Notes: generated from the sequence alone by a model not told the origin. A stretch of DNA of 38,582 nt from Desulfobacteraceae bacterium (GCA_027061725.1 JAMOVG010000230.1:1-38582); one strand, 5' to 3'; counted from the first letter of the stretch, positions 1-8,444 are shown. Numbers and translations: made by a program.

Positions 1-35
1 TGCCAAACGGGAGAATACGCTGTTTTTTTTAAACG

Positions 36-1220
36 CTATCCTGCGGCGGCCTTGGCCGCCTGGTTTTCCTTCCAGAAAGGCGACAGGTTGCGCAGGCGCT
101 CGATGATGGGCGGCAGCTTCTCGACGATGTAGTCGATCTCTTCCTCGGTGTTGTAAATGCTCAGGCTGAAGCGCACCGACCCGTGGGCCGAGGTGAAGGG
201 AACGCCCATGGCGCGCAGCACGTGGGAAGGCTCCAGCGATCCCGAGGTGCAGGCCGATCCCGACGAGGCGCAGATGCCGTGCTGGTCCATGAGCAGCAGG
301 ATGGCCTCGCCCTCCACCGACTCGAAGCCGATGTTGCAGGTGTTGGGCAGACGGTTGTCGATGTCGCCGTTTACGGCCGAGGCCGGGATAGCGGCCAGCA
401 GTCCCGCCTCCAGCCTGTCGCGCAGCTTTTTCACCCGCGTGTTTTCTGCGTCCATGTGTTGGCGGGCCAGTTCGCAGGCCTTGCCCAGGGCCACGATGGA
501 GGCCACGTTCTCGGTGCCGCCCCGCCGGCCGTGCTCCTGGTGGCCGCCGATGAGGAAGGGCGAGAACTTGGTGCCCTTGCGGATGTAGAGCACGCCGACG
601 CCCTTGGGGGCGTGCAGCTTGTGGCCGGATAGCGAAAGCATGTCCACCGGTGCGTGGCGCAGGTCGATGGGGATTTTGCCCACGGCCTGCACGGCGTCGG
701 TGTGAAACATGATGCCGCGTTCACGCACCTCGTTGCCGATTTCCTCGATGGGGAAGATGACGCCGGTTTCATTGTTGGCCCACATGACGCTGACAATGGC
801 GGTGTCCGGTGTCAAGCTGCGGTACAGATAATCGGTGTCCAGGCGGCCCTTGCCGTCCACCGGCACGAACGTTACCCGCCAGCCCTTGCGCGCCAGGTGC
901 TCGCAGAGGTTCTTGACGGCCGGGTGCTCGACCCGCGTGGTGACGATGTGGTGCTTGTCCGGGTTGGCGTTGACGGCCGCCCAGATGGCGGTGCTGTCAC
1001 TTTCCGAGCCGCAGCTGGTGAACACGATTTCCTCCGTGTCGGCGCCCAGCAGGTCCGCCACGCGGGCGCGGGCCTCCTTGAGTTTTTCGGCCACCTCTCC
1101 GGCGAAGCTGTACATGCTGGAGGGGTTGGCGTAAAGGTCTTTTAGGTACGGCAGCATTTCATCGAGCACTTCCGGCGCCACGCGGGTGGTGGCGTTGTTG
1201 TCCACGTATACCCTGTCCAT
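36..1220 (-). CDS. nifS: NifS-type cysteine desulfurase
   Basis: A 394-residue PLP enzyme that takes sulfur from cysteine as a persulfide for Fe-S cluster assembly in the cytoplasm. The start DNNATT is typical of NifS/IscS; the internal-aldimine lysine is K201 in SGHKLHAPKG, H98 lies in the EHPAV motif, and the persulfide cysteine is C324 in SSGSACTSG. Length and motifs match intact NifS proteins. The ATG lies 2 bp after the nifU stop, so the two genes are co-transcribed and probably translationally coupled. There are no nitrogenase genes in view; in sulfate reducers and epsilonproteobacteria a NIF-type pair commonly serves general Fe-S assembly, which is the likely role here (inference). A GGCGGCC-tt-GGCCGCC inverted repeat sits in the last codons but has no T-tract and is not called a terminator. 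Confidence 0.95.
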   Translation of the reverse strand: MDRVYVDNNATTRVAPEVLDEMLPYLKDLYANPSSMYSFAGEVAEKLKEARARVADLLGADTEEIVFTSCGSESDSTAIWAAVNANPDKHHIVTTRVEHPAVKNLCEHLARKGWRVTFVPVDGKGRLDTDYLYRSLTPDTAIVSVMWANNETGVIFPIEEIGNEVRERGIMFHTDAVQAVGKIPIDLRHAPVDMLSLSGHKLHAPKGVGVLYIRKGTKFSPFLIGGHQEHGRRGGTENVASIVALGKACELARQHMDAENTRVKKLRDRLEAGLLAAIPASAVNGDIDNRLPNTCNIGFESVEGEAILLLMDQHGICASSGSACTSGSLEPSHVLRAMGVPFTSAHGSVRFSLSIYNTEEEIDYIVEKLPPIIERLRNLSPFWKENQAAKAAAG

Positions 1221-1222
1221 GA

Positions 1223-2047
1223 TTAAGCCTCCTCGACGACCAGTTCGGGCGTGACCAGTTCACGCAGCTTCTTTTCCACGTAGTCCTTGAGCGTCACTTG
1301 GGATATCTGGCAGGTGGCGCAGGCGCCGCACAGCCGTACCAGCACGGTGTTGCCGTCCACGTCCACCAGTTCGATGTCGCCGCCGTCCTGCTTGAGCGAC
1401 GGCTTGATCTCGCGATCGAGGGTCTCCTCGATGAGCTTGATCTTCTGGATGTTGGTCAGCTTTTTTTCCTTCTTGGGCGCCGGCGCTTCCCTGCCGTAGA
1501 CGCCGTCGATGATCTGCTGAATCTGTTCGTGGCACTTCTGGCAGCCGCCGCCGGCCTTGATGTAGTCGGTGACGTCCTCGATGGTGGAAAGCTTGTTTTC
1601 CCGCACCGTGCGCTCGATCTGGATGTCGGTTACACCGAAGCACTCGCACACGATGTTGCCCTCGATTTGTTTCTCGGCCTCACCACGGTAGGCGGCAATC
1701 GCCTTTTCCAGGGCCTCGCGCCCCATGACCGAGCAGTGCATTTTTTCCTTGGGCAGTCCACCAAGATACCCGGCGATGTCGTCGTTGGTGATTTTTTCGG
1801 CCTCCTCCAGGGTCATGCCCTTGATCATTTCGGTCAGGGCCGAGGAAGAGGCGATGGCGCTGGCGCAGCCGAAGGTTTGGAACTTGGCGTCGGTAATGCG
1901 GCCGTCGTCGCCTACCTTTATATAGAGGGTCAGCGCATCCCCGCAGGACAGGGAGCCGACTTCACCCACGCCGTCGGCATCCTCGATAACGCCCACGTTG
2001 CGCGGATTGAGAAAATGCTCTTTGACCTTGTCCGTGTATTCCCACAT
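1223..2047 (-). CDS. nifU: NifU, three-domain Fe-S cluster scaffold
   Basis: A 274-residue scaffold on which NifS-derived sulfur and iron are assembled into clusters. All three classical modules are visible: an IscU-like domain (about 1-125) with cysteines C35, C61 and C105; a central Bfd-like [2Fe-2S] domain with C134, C136, C169 and C172; and a C-terminal NifU domain (about 200-270) with the CxxC at C243/C246. The ATG follows a clear GGGAGG Shine-Dalgarno sequence. It is the first gene of a nifU-nifS operon. No IscR-like regulator gene is adjacent, and I could not identify an IscR-type site upstream. The full three-domain form identifies NifU rather than the short IscU. Confidence 0.95.
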   Translation of the reverse strand: MWEYTDKVKEHFLNPRNVGVIEDADGVGEVGSLSCGDALTLYIKVGDDGRITDAKFQTFGCASAIASSSALTEMIKGMTLEEAEKITNDDIAGYLGGLPKEKMHCSVMGREALEKAIAAYRGEAEKQIEGNIVCECFGVTDIQIERTVRENKLSTIEDVTDYIKAGGGCQKCHEQIQQIIDGVYGREAPAPKKEKKLTNIQKIKLIEETLDREIKPSLKQDGGDIELVDVDGNTVLVRLCGACATCQISQVTLKDYVEKKLRELVTPELVVEEA

Positions 2048-2416
2048 GTGTTCCTCCCGGGTTGTTCGTTGTCCGTCTTCCGTCGTTGTCGGGCAATAGG
2101 CCGTACCCGCGCAAGCGGACGGATTCGTGTTTTCCCGTATAGAGTAATCATTATTCGTGGGATGAAAAGGCTTGTCGCCAAAAATGGACGTGGCGGTTGT
2201 GCCGGAGCGGAAAGGCCTTGTCCGCGCTGCGAGGACAGGGATATCCCGGCCGCCGGCGCTGAAAGGCGAGGACCGAGCCGCCGGCCACTTGCGATTGTTT
2301 TGCCGGTTGACAGACCGTCCGGCAGAGGCTTATTTTTTTAGAAAAGCTGTCAGGTGTCGGTGGAAAGGGCGGAACGCCTCCCCCCGGCTGCGGCCGGCAC
2401 CGAAAGGAGAGTCAAG
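2048..2416. other. Divergent intergenic region, nifU / Memo
   Basis: A 369-bp gap between two divergently transcribed genes. Open frames crossing it lack ribosome sites and family signatures and are taken as non-coding. A promoter candidate for the rightward gene is listed separately. No convincing promoter for nifU and no structured RNA were recognised. Confidence 0.6.
2307..2336 (+). promoter_or_regulatory. Candidate sigma70-type promoter for the Memo gene
   Basis: TTGACA at 2307-2312, an 18-bp spacer and TATTTT at 2331-2336 in a locally AT-rich stretch. Predicted transcription start is near 2343, giving a leader of about 75 nt to the ATG at 2417. The -35 is a perfect consensus match and the -10 matches four of six. 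Confidence 0.4.
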
Positions 2417-3274
2417 ATGGGTATCCGGAGAGCAATATTTGCAGGCAGCTGGTACCCGGCCGACGCCGGGTCCTGCGAACGGCAGATCCAGGATTTTTTA
2501 AAAGAAGCCCGTGAACGGGAGGTCCCCCTGGAAAGCCCAATGGGCGGCATCGTGCCCCACGCGGGGTGGTATTTCAGCGGCAGTATCGCCTGCGATGTTA
2601 TCCACCGCCTGGCGGCCGGCGATCCGGCGGACGTGGTGCTTTTGTTCGGCATGCACCTGCGGCCATCGGACCCCCGCTTCATCATGGCCCGGGGCCGCTG
2701 GGAAACACCCTTCGGGCCGCTGGCGGTGGACGAAGAACTGGCCGCGGAACTGGTCGACCGCTTCGAATTCCGGGTGGAGACGCCCGACAATTTTGTCCAG
2801 GACAACACCATCGAATTGCAACTGCCTTTCGTAAAATATTTCCACCCCGAGGCCCGCATCGTGCCCATTGGGGTGCCGCCGGTGCCGGAATCGCTGGAGA
2901 TCGGAAAAACCGCGGCGCGCCTGGCCGCGCGGGACGGCAAGCGCCTGCGCATCATCGGTTCAACCGACCTGACCCACTACGGCAGCAATTACGGTTTTGC
3001 GCCCGTGGGCGCGGGGCCGGAAGCCCTGCGTTGGGTGCGCGACGAAAATGACCGGCGGGTGATCGACGCCATGCTGGCCATGGCGCCGGAGCGGGTCATC
3101 GAGGAAGGTGTGCAACGGCACAACGCCTGCTGCTCCGGCGCGGCCGCCACGGCCATTGCCGCGTCCCGCGAGGCGGGCGCCACCCGGGCCCACGAGGTGG
3201 CCTACGCCACCAGCTACGACAAGAGCCCGGGCGAAAGTTTCGTGGGGTACGTGGGGGTGGTTTTCGGAAACTAG
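2417..3274 (+). CDS. Memo-family protein (AmmeMemoRadiSam system protein B)
   Basis: A 285-residue member of the MEMO1/AMMECR B family, metal-binding proteins resembling extradiol dioxygenases. Residues aligning with the metal ligands of human MEMO1 (H49, H81, C244) are H48 in VPHAGWYFSG, H80 in GMHLRP and C238/C239 in NACCSG; GSTDLTHYG (181-189) is another family block. The ATG is chosen because GAAAGGAG lies just upstream. In many bacteria this protein is encoded with an AMMECR1 domain protein and a radical SAM enzyme; neither is adjacent here. The bacterial function is not established. The TAG stop overlaps the stop of the convergent omptin-like gene by 4 bp (CTAG shared). Confidence 0.85.
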   Translation: MGIRRAIFAGSWYPADAGSCERQIQDFLKEAREREVPLESPMGGIVPHAGWYFSGSIACDVIHRLAAGDPADVVLLFGMHLRPSDPRFIMARGRWETPFGPLAVDEELAAELVDRFEFRVETPDNFVQDNTIELQLPFVKYFHPEARIVPIGVPPVPESLEIGKTAARLAARDGKRLRIIGSTDLTHYGSNYGFAPVGAGPEALRWVRDENDRRVIDAMLAMAPERVIEEGVQRHNACCSGAAATAIAASREAGATRAHEVAYATSYDKSPGESFVGYVGVVFGN

Positions 3275-4224
3275 AACCGGAACCCGGCCTGCAGCATGAT
3301 ACTGGTCTGCTCGGTGTCGATGTCCTGGTTCGTGGTGGCGGTATATCCACCGCCCAGGATCTGGGTCTGGGTGCCGTCGGCATCGACCTTGAGGTATTCC
3401 ACACCGGCGTTGAGGAACCAGTTGGGGGTGATGTTGTAACGGGCGTTGAACGACAGATTGTAGGCCGGCCCGTCGCTGTCGCCGCTGAAGATTAGCGGCG
3501 GCTGCCGGCTGAACCAGTTGCCGTTGTCCTCGGCCTTGGCGTACCAGGAGTAGCCGAAGCGGGCTTCCATGCCGAAGCGGGACTTGTCGCCGCCGTAAGT
3601 GATGCCGGCGGTGATGAGGGGAATCTTGTATTTCACCTCGTAGTTGGCGATGGGCCCCTGGAGGGAAAACGCCGGGATGCCCGGCAGGGAGGGGTAGCTC
3701 TGGACGATGTTGGACATGTCGTAGCGGAACTTCTGGTAAGTGTACTTGAACCCGACCAGGAACGTCCAGTCGGCCCTCCTGTAAAATCCCCACTCCGCGT
3801 AGGCATCCAGAAGGTCCGCATCCAGCGAGGCCTCGGTTTCCGAGTAGATGTCCAGCGAGTAGGCTGAAACCGTGGGCAACGAGACTCCTGCGCGGCGGAA
3901 GACGCCGTAGTCCGAGTCGGTGGTCGAACCCGGGTCGTTGGTGATGTTGCCGCGGTAGCGGATGCCGAAATTGAAGCGCTCCATCACGCTCAACCGGCCA
4001 CCCACGGACCACAGCCACACGTCCAGGGGAAAGTGCAGGGCGCTGATGGGCTGACCGCCGCCGATGCTGTAGTCGCTGTGGCCGGTCAGGTAATCGCCGC
4101 CGGCGGTCAGTTCCAGGTGCACGACGCGGCTCTGTTGCGGGTCCTGGGACCAGGCCGGCGTGCACAGTGAAATGGCCAGGACGACGGCGGCAATCGCCGT
4201 TGCGTACAAGCGATGTCTCCTCAT
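3271..4224 (-). CDS. Omptin-like outer-membrane beta-barrel, probably not a classical protease
   Basis: A 317-residue protein with a cleavable signal peptide (about 1-26, ending TPAWSQ), alternating-hydrophobicity strands and a C-terminal phenylalanine typical of outer-membrane barrels. The order of segments resembles OmpT: a region with DSD (compare catalytic D83/D85), a GFKYTYQKF strand, a FGYSWYAKAEDNGNWF strand that lines up with OmpT's FKYSGWVESSDNDEHY, and a closing aromatic strand. In that alignment OmpT D210 and H212 become Gly and Trp, so the Asp-His half of the active site is missing. The alignment was made by eye, so family membership is probable rather than certain; another porin-like barrel is possible. 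The ATG has AGGGAGA upstream. Confidence 0.55.
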   Translation of the reverse strand: MRRHRLYATAIAAVVLAISLCTPAWSQDPQQSRVVHLELTAGGDYLTGHSDYSIGGGQPISALHFPLDVWLWSVGGRLSVMERFNFGIRYRGNITNDPGSTTDSDYGVFRRAGVSLPTVSAYSLDIYSETEASLDADLLDAYAEWGFYRRADWTFLVGFKYTYQKFRYDMSNIVQSYPSLPGIPAFSLQGPIANYEVKYKIPLITAGITYGGDKSRFGMEARFGYSWYAKAEDNGNWFSRQPPLIFSGDSDGPAYNLSFNARYNITPNWFLNAGVEYLKVDADGTQTQILGGGYTATTNQDIDTEQTSIMLQAGFRF

Positions 4225-4264
4225 GGCGTCTCCCTTCGGTGTGAAATCGGTGAAAAGCGGCTGA

Positions 4265-4293
4265 AAATTACCCTGCCCTGGCGTCATTGTCAA
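4265..4293 (-). promoter_or_regulatory. Candidate promoter for the omptin-like gene
   Basis: On the minus strand TTGACA (4293-4288), a 17-bp spacer and TAATTT (4270-4265). The -35 is perfect and the -10 matches three of six, so this is tentative. It leaves a leader of about 35 nt before the ATG at 4224. Confidence 0.35.
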
Positions 4294-4339
4294 TATGAAA
4301 CGCGGGGTTATGGCTATTTTCGGCCGTTGCAAGTAGTTC

Positions 4340-4369
4340 TTGACTGCCCGAGAAGATATTTATTATGAT
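4340..4369 (+). promoter_or_regulatory. Sigma70-type promoter of the TRAP transporter operon
   Basis: TTGACT (4340-4345), an 18-bp spacer and TATGAT (4364-4369). Both hexamers match the consensus in five of six positions. The surrounding AT-rich DNA stands out in this GC-rich window. Transcription would begin around 4376, inside the palindrome listed next. Confidence 0.6.
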
Positions 4370-4381
4370 TAGTATACTAAT
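4368..4381. promoter_or_regulatory. Perfect 14-bp palindromic operator candidate
   Basis: ATTAGTATACTAAT is a perfect inverted repeat covering the end of the -10 element and the predicted start site of the dctPQM promoter, an ideal place for a repressor. Its GTATAC core resembles operators of the FadR branch of GntR regulators (for example UxuR/ExuR sites of the form ATTGGTATACCAAT). The regulator is not encoded in this window, so the family assignment is inference. Confidence 0.55.
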
Positions 4382-4427
4382 AGTAGTTTCTGCTTGTACC
4401 ACACTACACGAAAGAAGAGGAGGCCCC

Positions 4428-5405
4428 ATGAAAAAGTTTGCTGCACTGGCCATTGCACTGGCGATGCTCGTTACCACCGGATCCGCCCTGGCGGCTGTCA
4501 AGATCAAGCTGGGCGTGGTGACCAAGCCGGGTTCGGCCCAGAACATCGTGGCGGAAAAGTTCAAGGAACTGCTGGAGCAGCGCTCCGGCGGAAAGTACGA
4601 GGTGCAGATATTCCACTCCAAGTCCATCGGCAACGAAACCGAGATCCTGCAGCAGATCCAGATGAACACCGTGCAGCTCGGCATCATCACCGGCGGCCCC
4701 TTCGACACCTTCGACCCCATCGTGCGCGTGATCAACTATCCTTTCATTTTCAAAGATTACGCCCAGGTGGACAGGGTGCTGGACGGCCCGCTGGGCAAGG
4801 CCATCCTGAAGGACCTGGAAACCGCCGGCTTCAAGGGGCTCTGTTTTTCCGAAAACGGCTTCCGCAACCTGACCAACAACAAGCGGCCGGTCAAGACCGC
4901 CGCCGACGTCAAGGGCCTGAAGATCCGGGTCATGGCCTCGGCCCTGCACAAGGCCATCTGGCAGGCGCTGGGCGCCAACCCCACGCCCATGCCCTGGCCC
5001 ATTTACACCGAGCTGGAGCAGGGTGTCATCGACGGCCAGGAAAACCCGCTGTGGGTCATGAAGGTCTACAAGTTCTACGAAATCCAGAAGTACATGACGC
5101 TCACCCGCCACGTCTATTCGCCGCACATCGACGTCGCCTCGCTCACCTGGTGGAAAACCCTGGACCCCAAGGATCAGGACATGATCCAGAAGGCCATGTA
5201 CGAAGCGGCCGTGTACCAGCGCAAGGACAACCGTGACAAGAACGCCGCCCGCCTGGCGTTTCTCAAGGAGAAGGGCATGATCGTTGAGGAGCACCCGGAC
5301 ATCGCCTCCTTCCGCGCCAAGGTGGCCGGGCTCAAAGACATGGATCTCTTTAAGGTTCCCAAGGTCCAGAACCTGCTGCTGCAGGTCATGGAAGCCACGA
5401 AATAG
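4428..5405 (+). CDS. dctP: TRAP transporter periplasmic solute-binding protein, DctP family
   Basis: A 325-residue binding protein of a tripartite ATP-independent periplasmic transporter. A Sec signal peptide occupies about 1-23 (MKKFAALAIALAML...ALA), followed by the DctP fold. The segment GLKIRVMAS followed by GANPTPMPWPIYTELEQG holds the family's conserved arginine, which usually salt-bridges the substrate carboxylate, and VIDGQENP is another hallmark. The ATG follows AGAGGAGG. The ligand is probably an organic acid, but its identity cannot be read from the sequence. It is first in dctP-dctQ-dctM and is separated from dctQ by a strong stem-loop, a common arrangement giving more binding protein than membrane subunits. 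Confidence 0.9.
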   Translation: MKKFAALAIALAMLVTTGSALAAVKIKLGVVTKPGSAQNIVAEKFKELLEQRSGGKYEVQIFHSKSIGNETEILQQIQMNTVQLGIITGGPFDTFDPIVRVINYPFIFKDYAQVDRVLDGPLGKAILKDLETAGFKGLCFSENGFRNLTNNKRPVKTAADVKGLKIRVMASALHKAIWQALGANPTPMPWPIYTELEQGVIDGQENPLWVMKVYKFYEIQKYMTLTRHVYSPHIDVASLTWWKTLDPKDQDMIQKAMYEAAVYQRKDNRDKNAARLAFLKEKGMIVEEHPDIASFRAKVAGLKDMDLFKVPKVQNLLLQVMEATK

Positions 5406-5418
5406 CCGACACCCGCTT

Positions 5419-5447
5419 CATCGTCCGGCGGTTGCCGCCGGACGATG
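5419..5447 (+). other. Perfect 13-bp stem-loop between dctP and dctQ
   Basis: CATCGTCCGGCGG, loop TTG, then its exact reverse complement, starting 13 nt after the dctP stop. There is no T-tract, so it is unlikely to be an efficient intrinsic terminator. It more probably protects the dctP 3' end from exonucleases or acts as a partial attenuator. Confidence 0.6.
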
Positions 5448-5580
5448 GCTGTGGTATAGCCTCCCGTCAAGTGGCGTTTGAACAGACCCTGATCGGGCAC
5501 CGGCCCGGTCGGGGTTCTCCTTTGTGGCCGCACCGCGGGCGCGGCGTCCCGCTTCACGTTGTCCCTAGGAAAGTCGATTG

Positions 5581-6063
5581 GTGATAAACCTGCATTTTCT
5601 AAGCCGACTCCTGAACCGCTGGATCGAGTATCTCCTCTTCGGGCTGGGATTCTCCATGGCGGTCATCGTGGCGGTACAGGTCTTTTTTCGCTATGTTCTC
5701 AACCAGTCCCTTTTCTGGTCCGAGGAGCTGGCGCGTTTCATGCTGGTGTGGCTCACTTTCCTGGGCGCTTCGGTGGCCTACCACCGGGGTGTGCACCCCG
5801 GCATCGACATGCTCTACACCCGCCTGCCGGCGGCCTGGCAGCGCCTGACCGCTATTTTCGTGCACCTCGTCTCCATCGCCTTTTTCGTTGTGATGATCGT
5901 ATACGGGGTCCAGTTTTCCTACTTCGTGCGCCTGCAGATCTCCCCCGCGCTGTACCTTCCCAAGTGGATCATTTTCGCCATCATTCCCGTGAGCGGCGCC
6001 ATTCTGCTGGTGCACGCGCTGGCCTTCCTGCTACAGGAAATCAGAGGGAGAGGGACGCCATGA
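5581..6063 (+). CDS. dctQ: TRAP transporter small permease subunit, DctQ
   Basis: About 160 residues with four predicted membrane helices, the normal size for the small TRAP membrane subunit that bridges binding protein and DctM. The motif FWSEELARFMLVWLTFLGASVAYHRG, with its SEELARF core, is diagnostic of DctQ. No ATG is available near the beginning: the frame opens with TTG at 5578 or GTG at 5581, both downstream of AGGAAAG (5567-5573); GTG is preferred for codon type and spacing. The stop overlaps the dctM ATG by 4 bp (ATGA), so the two membrane subunits are translationally coupled. Confidence 0.88.
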   Translation: MINLHFLSRLLNRWIEYLLFGLGFSMAVIVAVQVFFRYVLNQSLFWSEELARFMLVWLTFLGASVAYHRGVHPGIDMLYTRLPAAWQRLTAIFVHLVSIAFFVVMIVYGVQFSYFVRLQISPALYLPKWIIFAIIPVSGAILLVHALAFLLQEIRGRGTP

Positions 6064-7340
6064 CCACCGAAGTTCTGCTCATCGCCCTTCTGGCACTCTT
6101 CGCCCTCAACGCTCCCATCGCCATCGCCATCGGCGTGGCGTCCGTGCTGGGCATCCTGGTGCAGGGCGATTTCCCCATGATGATGATGGTACAGCGTATG
6201 TTCGGGGGCACGGACTCCTTCCACCTCATGGCCGTGCCGTTGTTCATGTTCGCCGGGGTGCTCATGGAGTGGGGCGGCATCAGCCGCCGCATCATCGATT
6301 TCGCCAACGCCCTGGTGGGCTGGCTGCCCGGCGGGCTGGCCGCGGTGACCATCGTCTCGGCCATGTTTTTCGCCGGCATTTCGGGGTCGGCCGCCGCCGA
6401 TGCCGCCGCCGTGGGCGCCATCCTGATCCCGGCCATGAAAAAGTCGGGCTATGCCTCGGATTTTGCCGCCGCGGTGCAGGCCTCCGGGGGCTCCATCGGG
6501 GTGATCATCCCCCCCTCCATCCCCATGATCATCTTCGGTTTCCTGACGGGCGCCTCCATCGGCCAGCTGTTTGCCGCCGGGATCCTTCCGGGCATCCTGA
6601 TCGGCCTTTCACTGATCGCCGTGTCGACCTTCATCTCCGTCCGACAGGGCTACGCCGCCACCACGCCTTTTTCCCTGGCCGAGGTGTGGCGCACCTTCAA
6701 GCGGGCGCTGCTGGCCCTGGGGGCGCCCCTGATCATCCTGGGCGGTATTCTTTTCGGGGTCTTTACGGCCACCGAGTCGGCGGCCGTGGCCGTGGTCTAT
6801 GCCCTGGTGGTGGGCATGCTCATTTACCGCAAGATCGGTCCCAAAGACCTGTTCCCCATTTTCCGGGACGGGGCCGTGACCTCGGCCATCGTCATGTTCA
6901 TCATCGCCACGGCTTCCATTTTCAGCTGGATCGCGGCCATTGAAAACATCCCCGCTCAGCTGGCCGGCGCCATGCTGGGCATGAGCAAAAACCCCGTGGT
7001 CCTGCTGCTGCTCATCAATTTGGTGCTGCTCATCGCCGGCACCTTCGTGGAAACCACGGCCTCGCTGATCCTGCTGGTGCCCATGATCACGGCCATGCTG
7101 CCGTCGCTGGGCATCAGCATGGTGCACCTGGGCGCCATCGTGGTGACCAACCTGGCCATCGGCATGCTGACGCCGCCCATGGGCATCTGCCTGATCGTCT
7201 CCTGCTCGATTTCGGGGGACAGCCTGGGAGCCATCAGCCGCCGTATCCTGCCGTTCCTGGCCGTGCTGCTGGTGGACCTGCTGATCATCACCTTCTACTC
7301 GCCCCTGACCATGTGGCTGGCGAAGCTGGTAGCGAAGTGA
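6060..7340 (+). CDS. dctM: TRAP transporter large permease subunit, DctM
   Basis: A 426-residue polytopic inner-membrane protein, roughly twelve hydrophobic helices, of the DctM family; it carries the Na+- or H+-driven solute path. Family signatures include PLFMFAGVLME, GWLPGGLAAVTI, FFAGISGSAAADAAAVG and SIGVIIPPSIPMIIFG in the first half and GTFVETTASLILLVP and GMLTPPMGICL in the second. The ATG overlaps the dctQ stop. It ends the transporter block; the next gene, panE, begins 192 bp later on the same strand after its own Shine-Dalgarno sequence. Confidence 0.93.
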   Translation: MTTEVLLIALLALFALNAPIAIAIGVASVLGILVQGDFPMMMMVQRMFGGTDSFHLMAVPLFMFAGVLMEWGGISRRIIDFANALVGWLPGGLAAVTIVSAMFFAGISGSAAADAAAVGAILIPAMKKSGYASDFAAAVQASGGSIGVIIPPSIPMIIFGFLTGASIGQLFAAGILPGILIGLSLIAVSTFISVRQGYAATTPFSLAEVWRTFKRALLALGAPLIILGGILFGVFTATESAAVAVVYALVVGMLIYRKIGPKDLFPIFRDGAVTSAIVMFIIATASIFSWIAAIENIPAQLAGAMLGMSKNPVVLLLLINLVLLIAGTFVETTASLILLVPMITAMLPSLGISMVHLGAIVVTNLAIGMLTPPMGICLIVSCSISGDSLGAISRRILPFLAVLLVDLLIITFYSPLTMWLAKLVAK

Positions 7341-7532
7341 AAAATAACGCATCCGGTTTCTGGTTGCGGGGACAGGAAGCCAGGTGCTGTTGGCCGGGGG
7401 TTTTGCAGGGGCAGCCGCCGGTGTATTGCGAGACGGTCAATCTGGTGTTTGAAATGGGATTTGCTTTGACACCCACAAGCAGATGCCTGAGGGCTGACGC
7501 CTGACGGCTTTTTCAAAACAAGGAGTTTGCGT

Positions 7533-8444
7533 ATGAAAACAGTGATCATCGGTGCGGGCGCCATGGGGTGTCTCTTCGGCGGCCTGCTGACAGAATCCGG
7601 TGCCGAGGTCTGGCTGGTGGACGTGTGGCAGGAGCACGTCGACGCGCTTAACCGCAAGGGGCTTTCCTACGAGTGGCAGGGGGAAACACGGACCATCCCG
7701 GTCAGGGCGACGACCGACCCGGCCAGTGTCGGAACGGCCGACCTGGCCATCATTTTCGTCAAATCAATGCACACGCCGTCGGCCGCCGAAACCGCAGTCC
7801 GGCTACTGGGAGACAGGGGATTCGCCCTGACCATGCAAAACGGCATGGGCAATGCGGACATCCTGGCAGAAGCCGTGGGTGCCCACCGGGTGATCGCCGG
7901 CACCACCGCCCACGGCGCCACCCTGCTCGGTCCGGGGCGCGTGCGCCATGCCGGCCGCTCCACCACCATCATCGGCATGTGGGATAGCGACGACGCGGAG
8001 CCGGCCGAAAAGACGGCGGCTTTTTTCACCGGCGCCGGCATCGAGACCGACGTGAGCACTGACATCCGCGCCGTGGTGTGGAACAAGTTGCTGGTCAATA
8101 TCGGCATTAACGCCATCACGGCCCTGACCGGCATTCGCAACGGCGAACTGCTGGATCTGCCCCAGACCCGCGACCTGGCGGCCACCGCCGTGGAGGAGGC
8201 CGTCGCCGTGGCCCGGGCCCTGGAGGTCGCGGTGGCCGACGACGCGGTGGAGCGTATGCTGGGTGTGGCCCGTGACACGGCCGCCAACCGCTCTTCCATG
8301 GGCCAGGACGTGGACCACCGGCGGCAGACCGAGATCAGCGCCATTAACGGTTTCGTGGTGCGGGAGGCCGAACGCCTGGGAATCCAGGTGCCGGTCAATC
8401 GTACACTAACCACCCTTGTGGAGACCATGCAGGCACACTATTGA
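7533..8444 (+). CDS. panE: 2-dehydropantoate 2-reductase (PanE/ApbA family)
   Basis: A 303-residue NADPH-dependent reductase that converts ketopantoate to pantoate in pantothenate and CoA synthesis. The N-terminal Rossmann motif is IIGAGAMGCLFGG (about 5-17). TMQNGMGN, the segment VWNKLLVNIGINAITALTG with the catalytic lysine, and the C-terminal helical domain with SSMGQDV are all present. The ATG at 7533 is chosen over an upstream TTG because AAGGAG sits 8-9 nt before it. Next to panB (52-nt gap), the pantoate role is well supported, although PanE paralogues can reduce other 2-oxoacids. Confidence 0.88.
   Translation: MKTVIIGAGAMGCLFGGLLTESGAEVWLVDVWQEHVDALNRKGLSYEWQGETRTIPVRATTDPASVGTADLAIIFVKSMHTPSAAETAVRLLGDRGFALTMQNGMGNADILAEAVGAHRVIAGTTAHGATLLGPGRVRHAGRSTTIIGMWDSDDAEPAEKTAAFFTGAGIETDVSTDIRAVVWNKLLVNIGINAITALTGIRNGELLDLPQTRDLAATAVEEAVAVARALEVAVADDAVERMLGVARDTAANRSSMGQDVDHRRQTEISAINGFVVREAERLGIQVPVNRTLTTLVETMQAHY

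Noticed and set aside
49-64. GGCGGCC-tt-GGCCGCC inverted repeat as nifS terminator
   Set aside because: It lies inside the last nifS codons, and the following bases on the minus strand are A-rich rather than a T-tract.
1298-2341. Long plus-strand open frame opposite nifU, and other long antisense frames in this GC-rich window
   Set aside because: Low-complexity, His/Gly/Arg-rich shadow translations of genuine genes with no ribosome sites or family motifs.
7341-7532. TTGACA at about 7465 as a panE promoter
   Set aside because: No acceptable -10 hexamer at 16-18 bp spacing was found.
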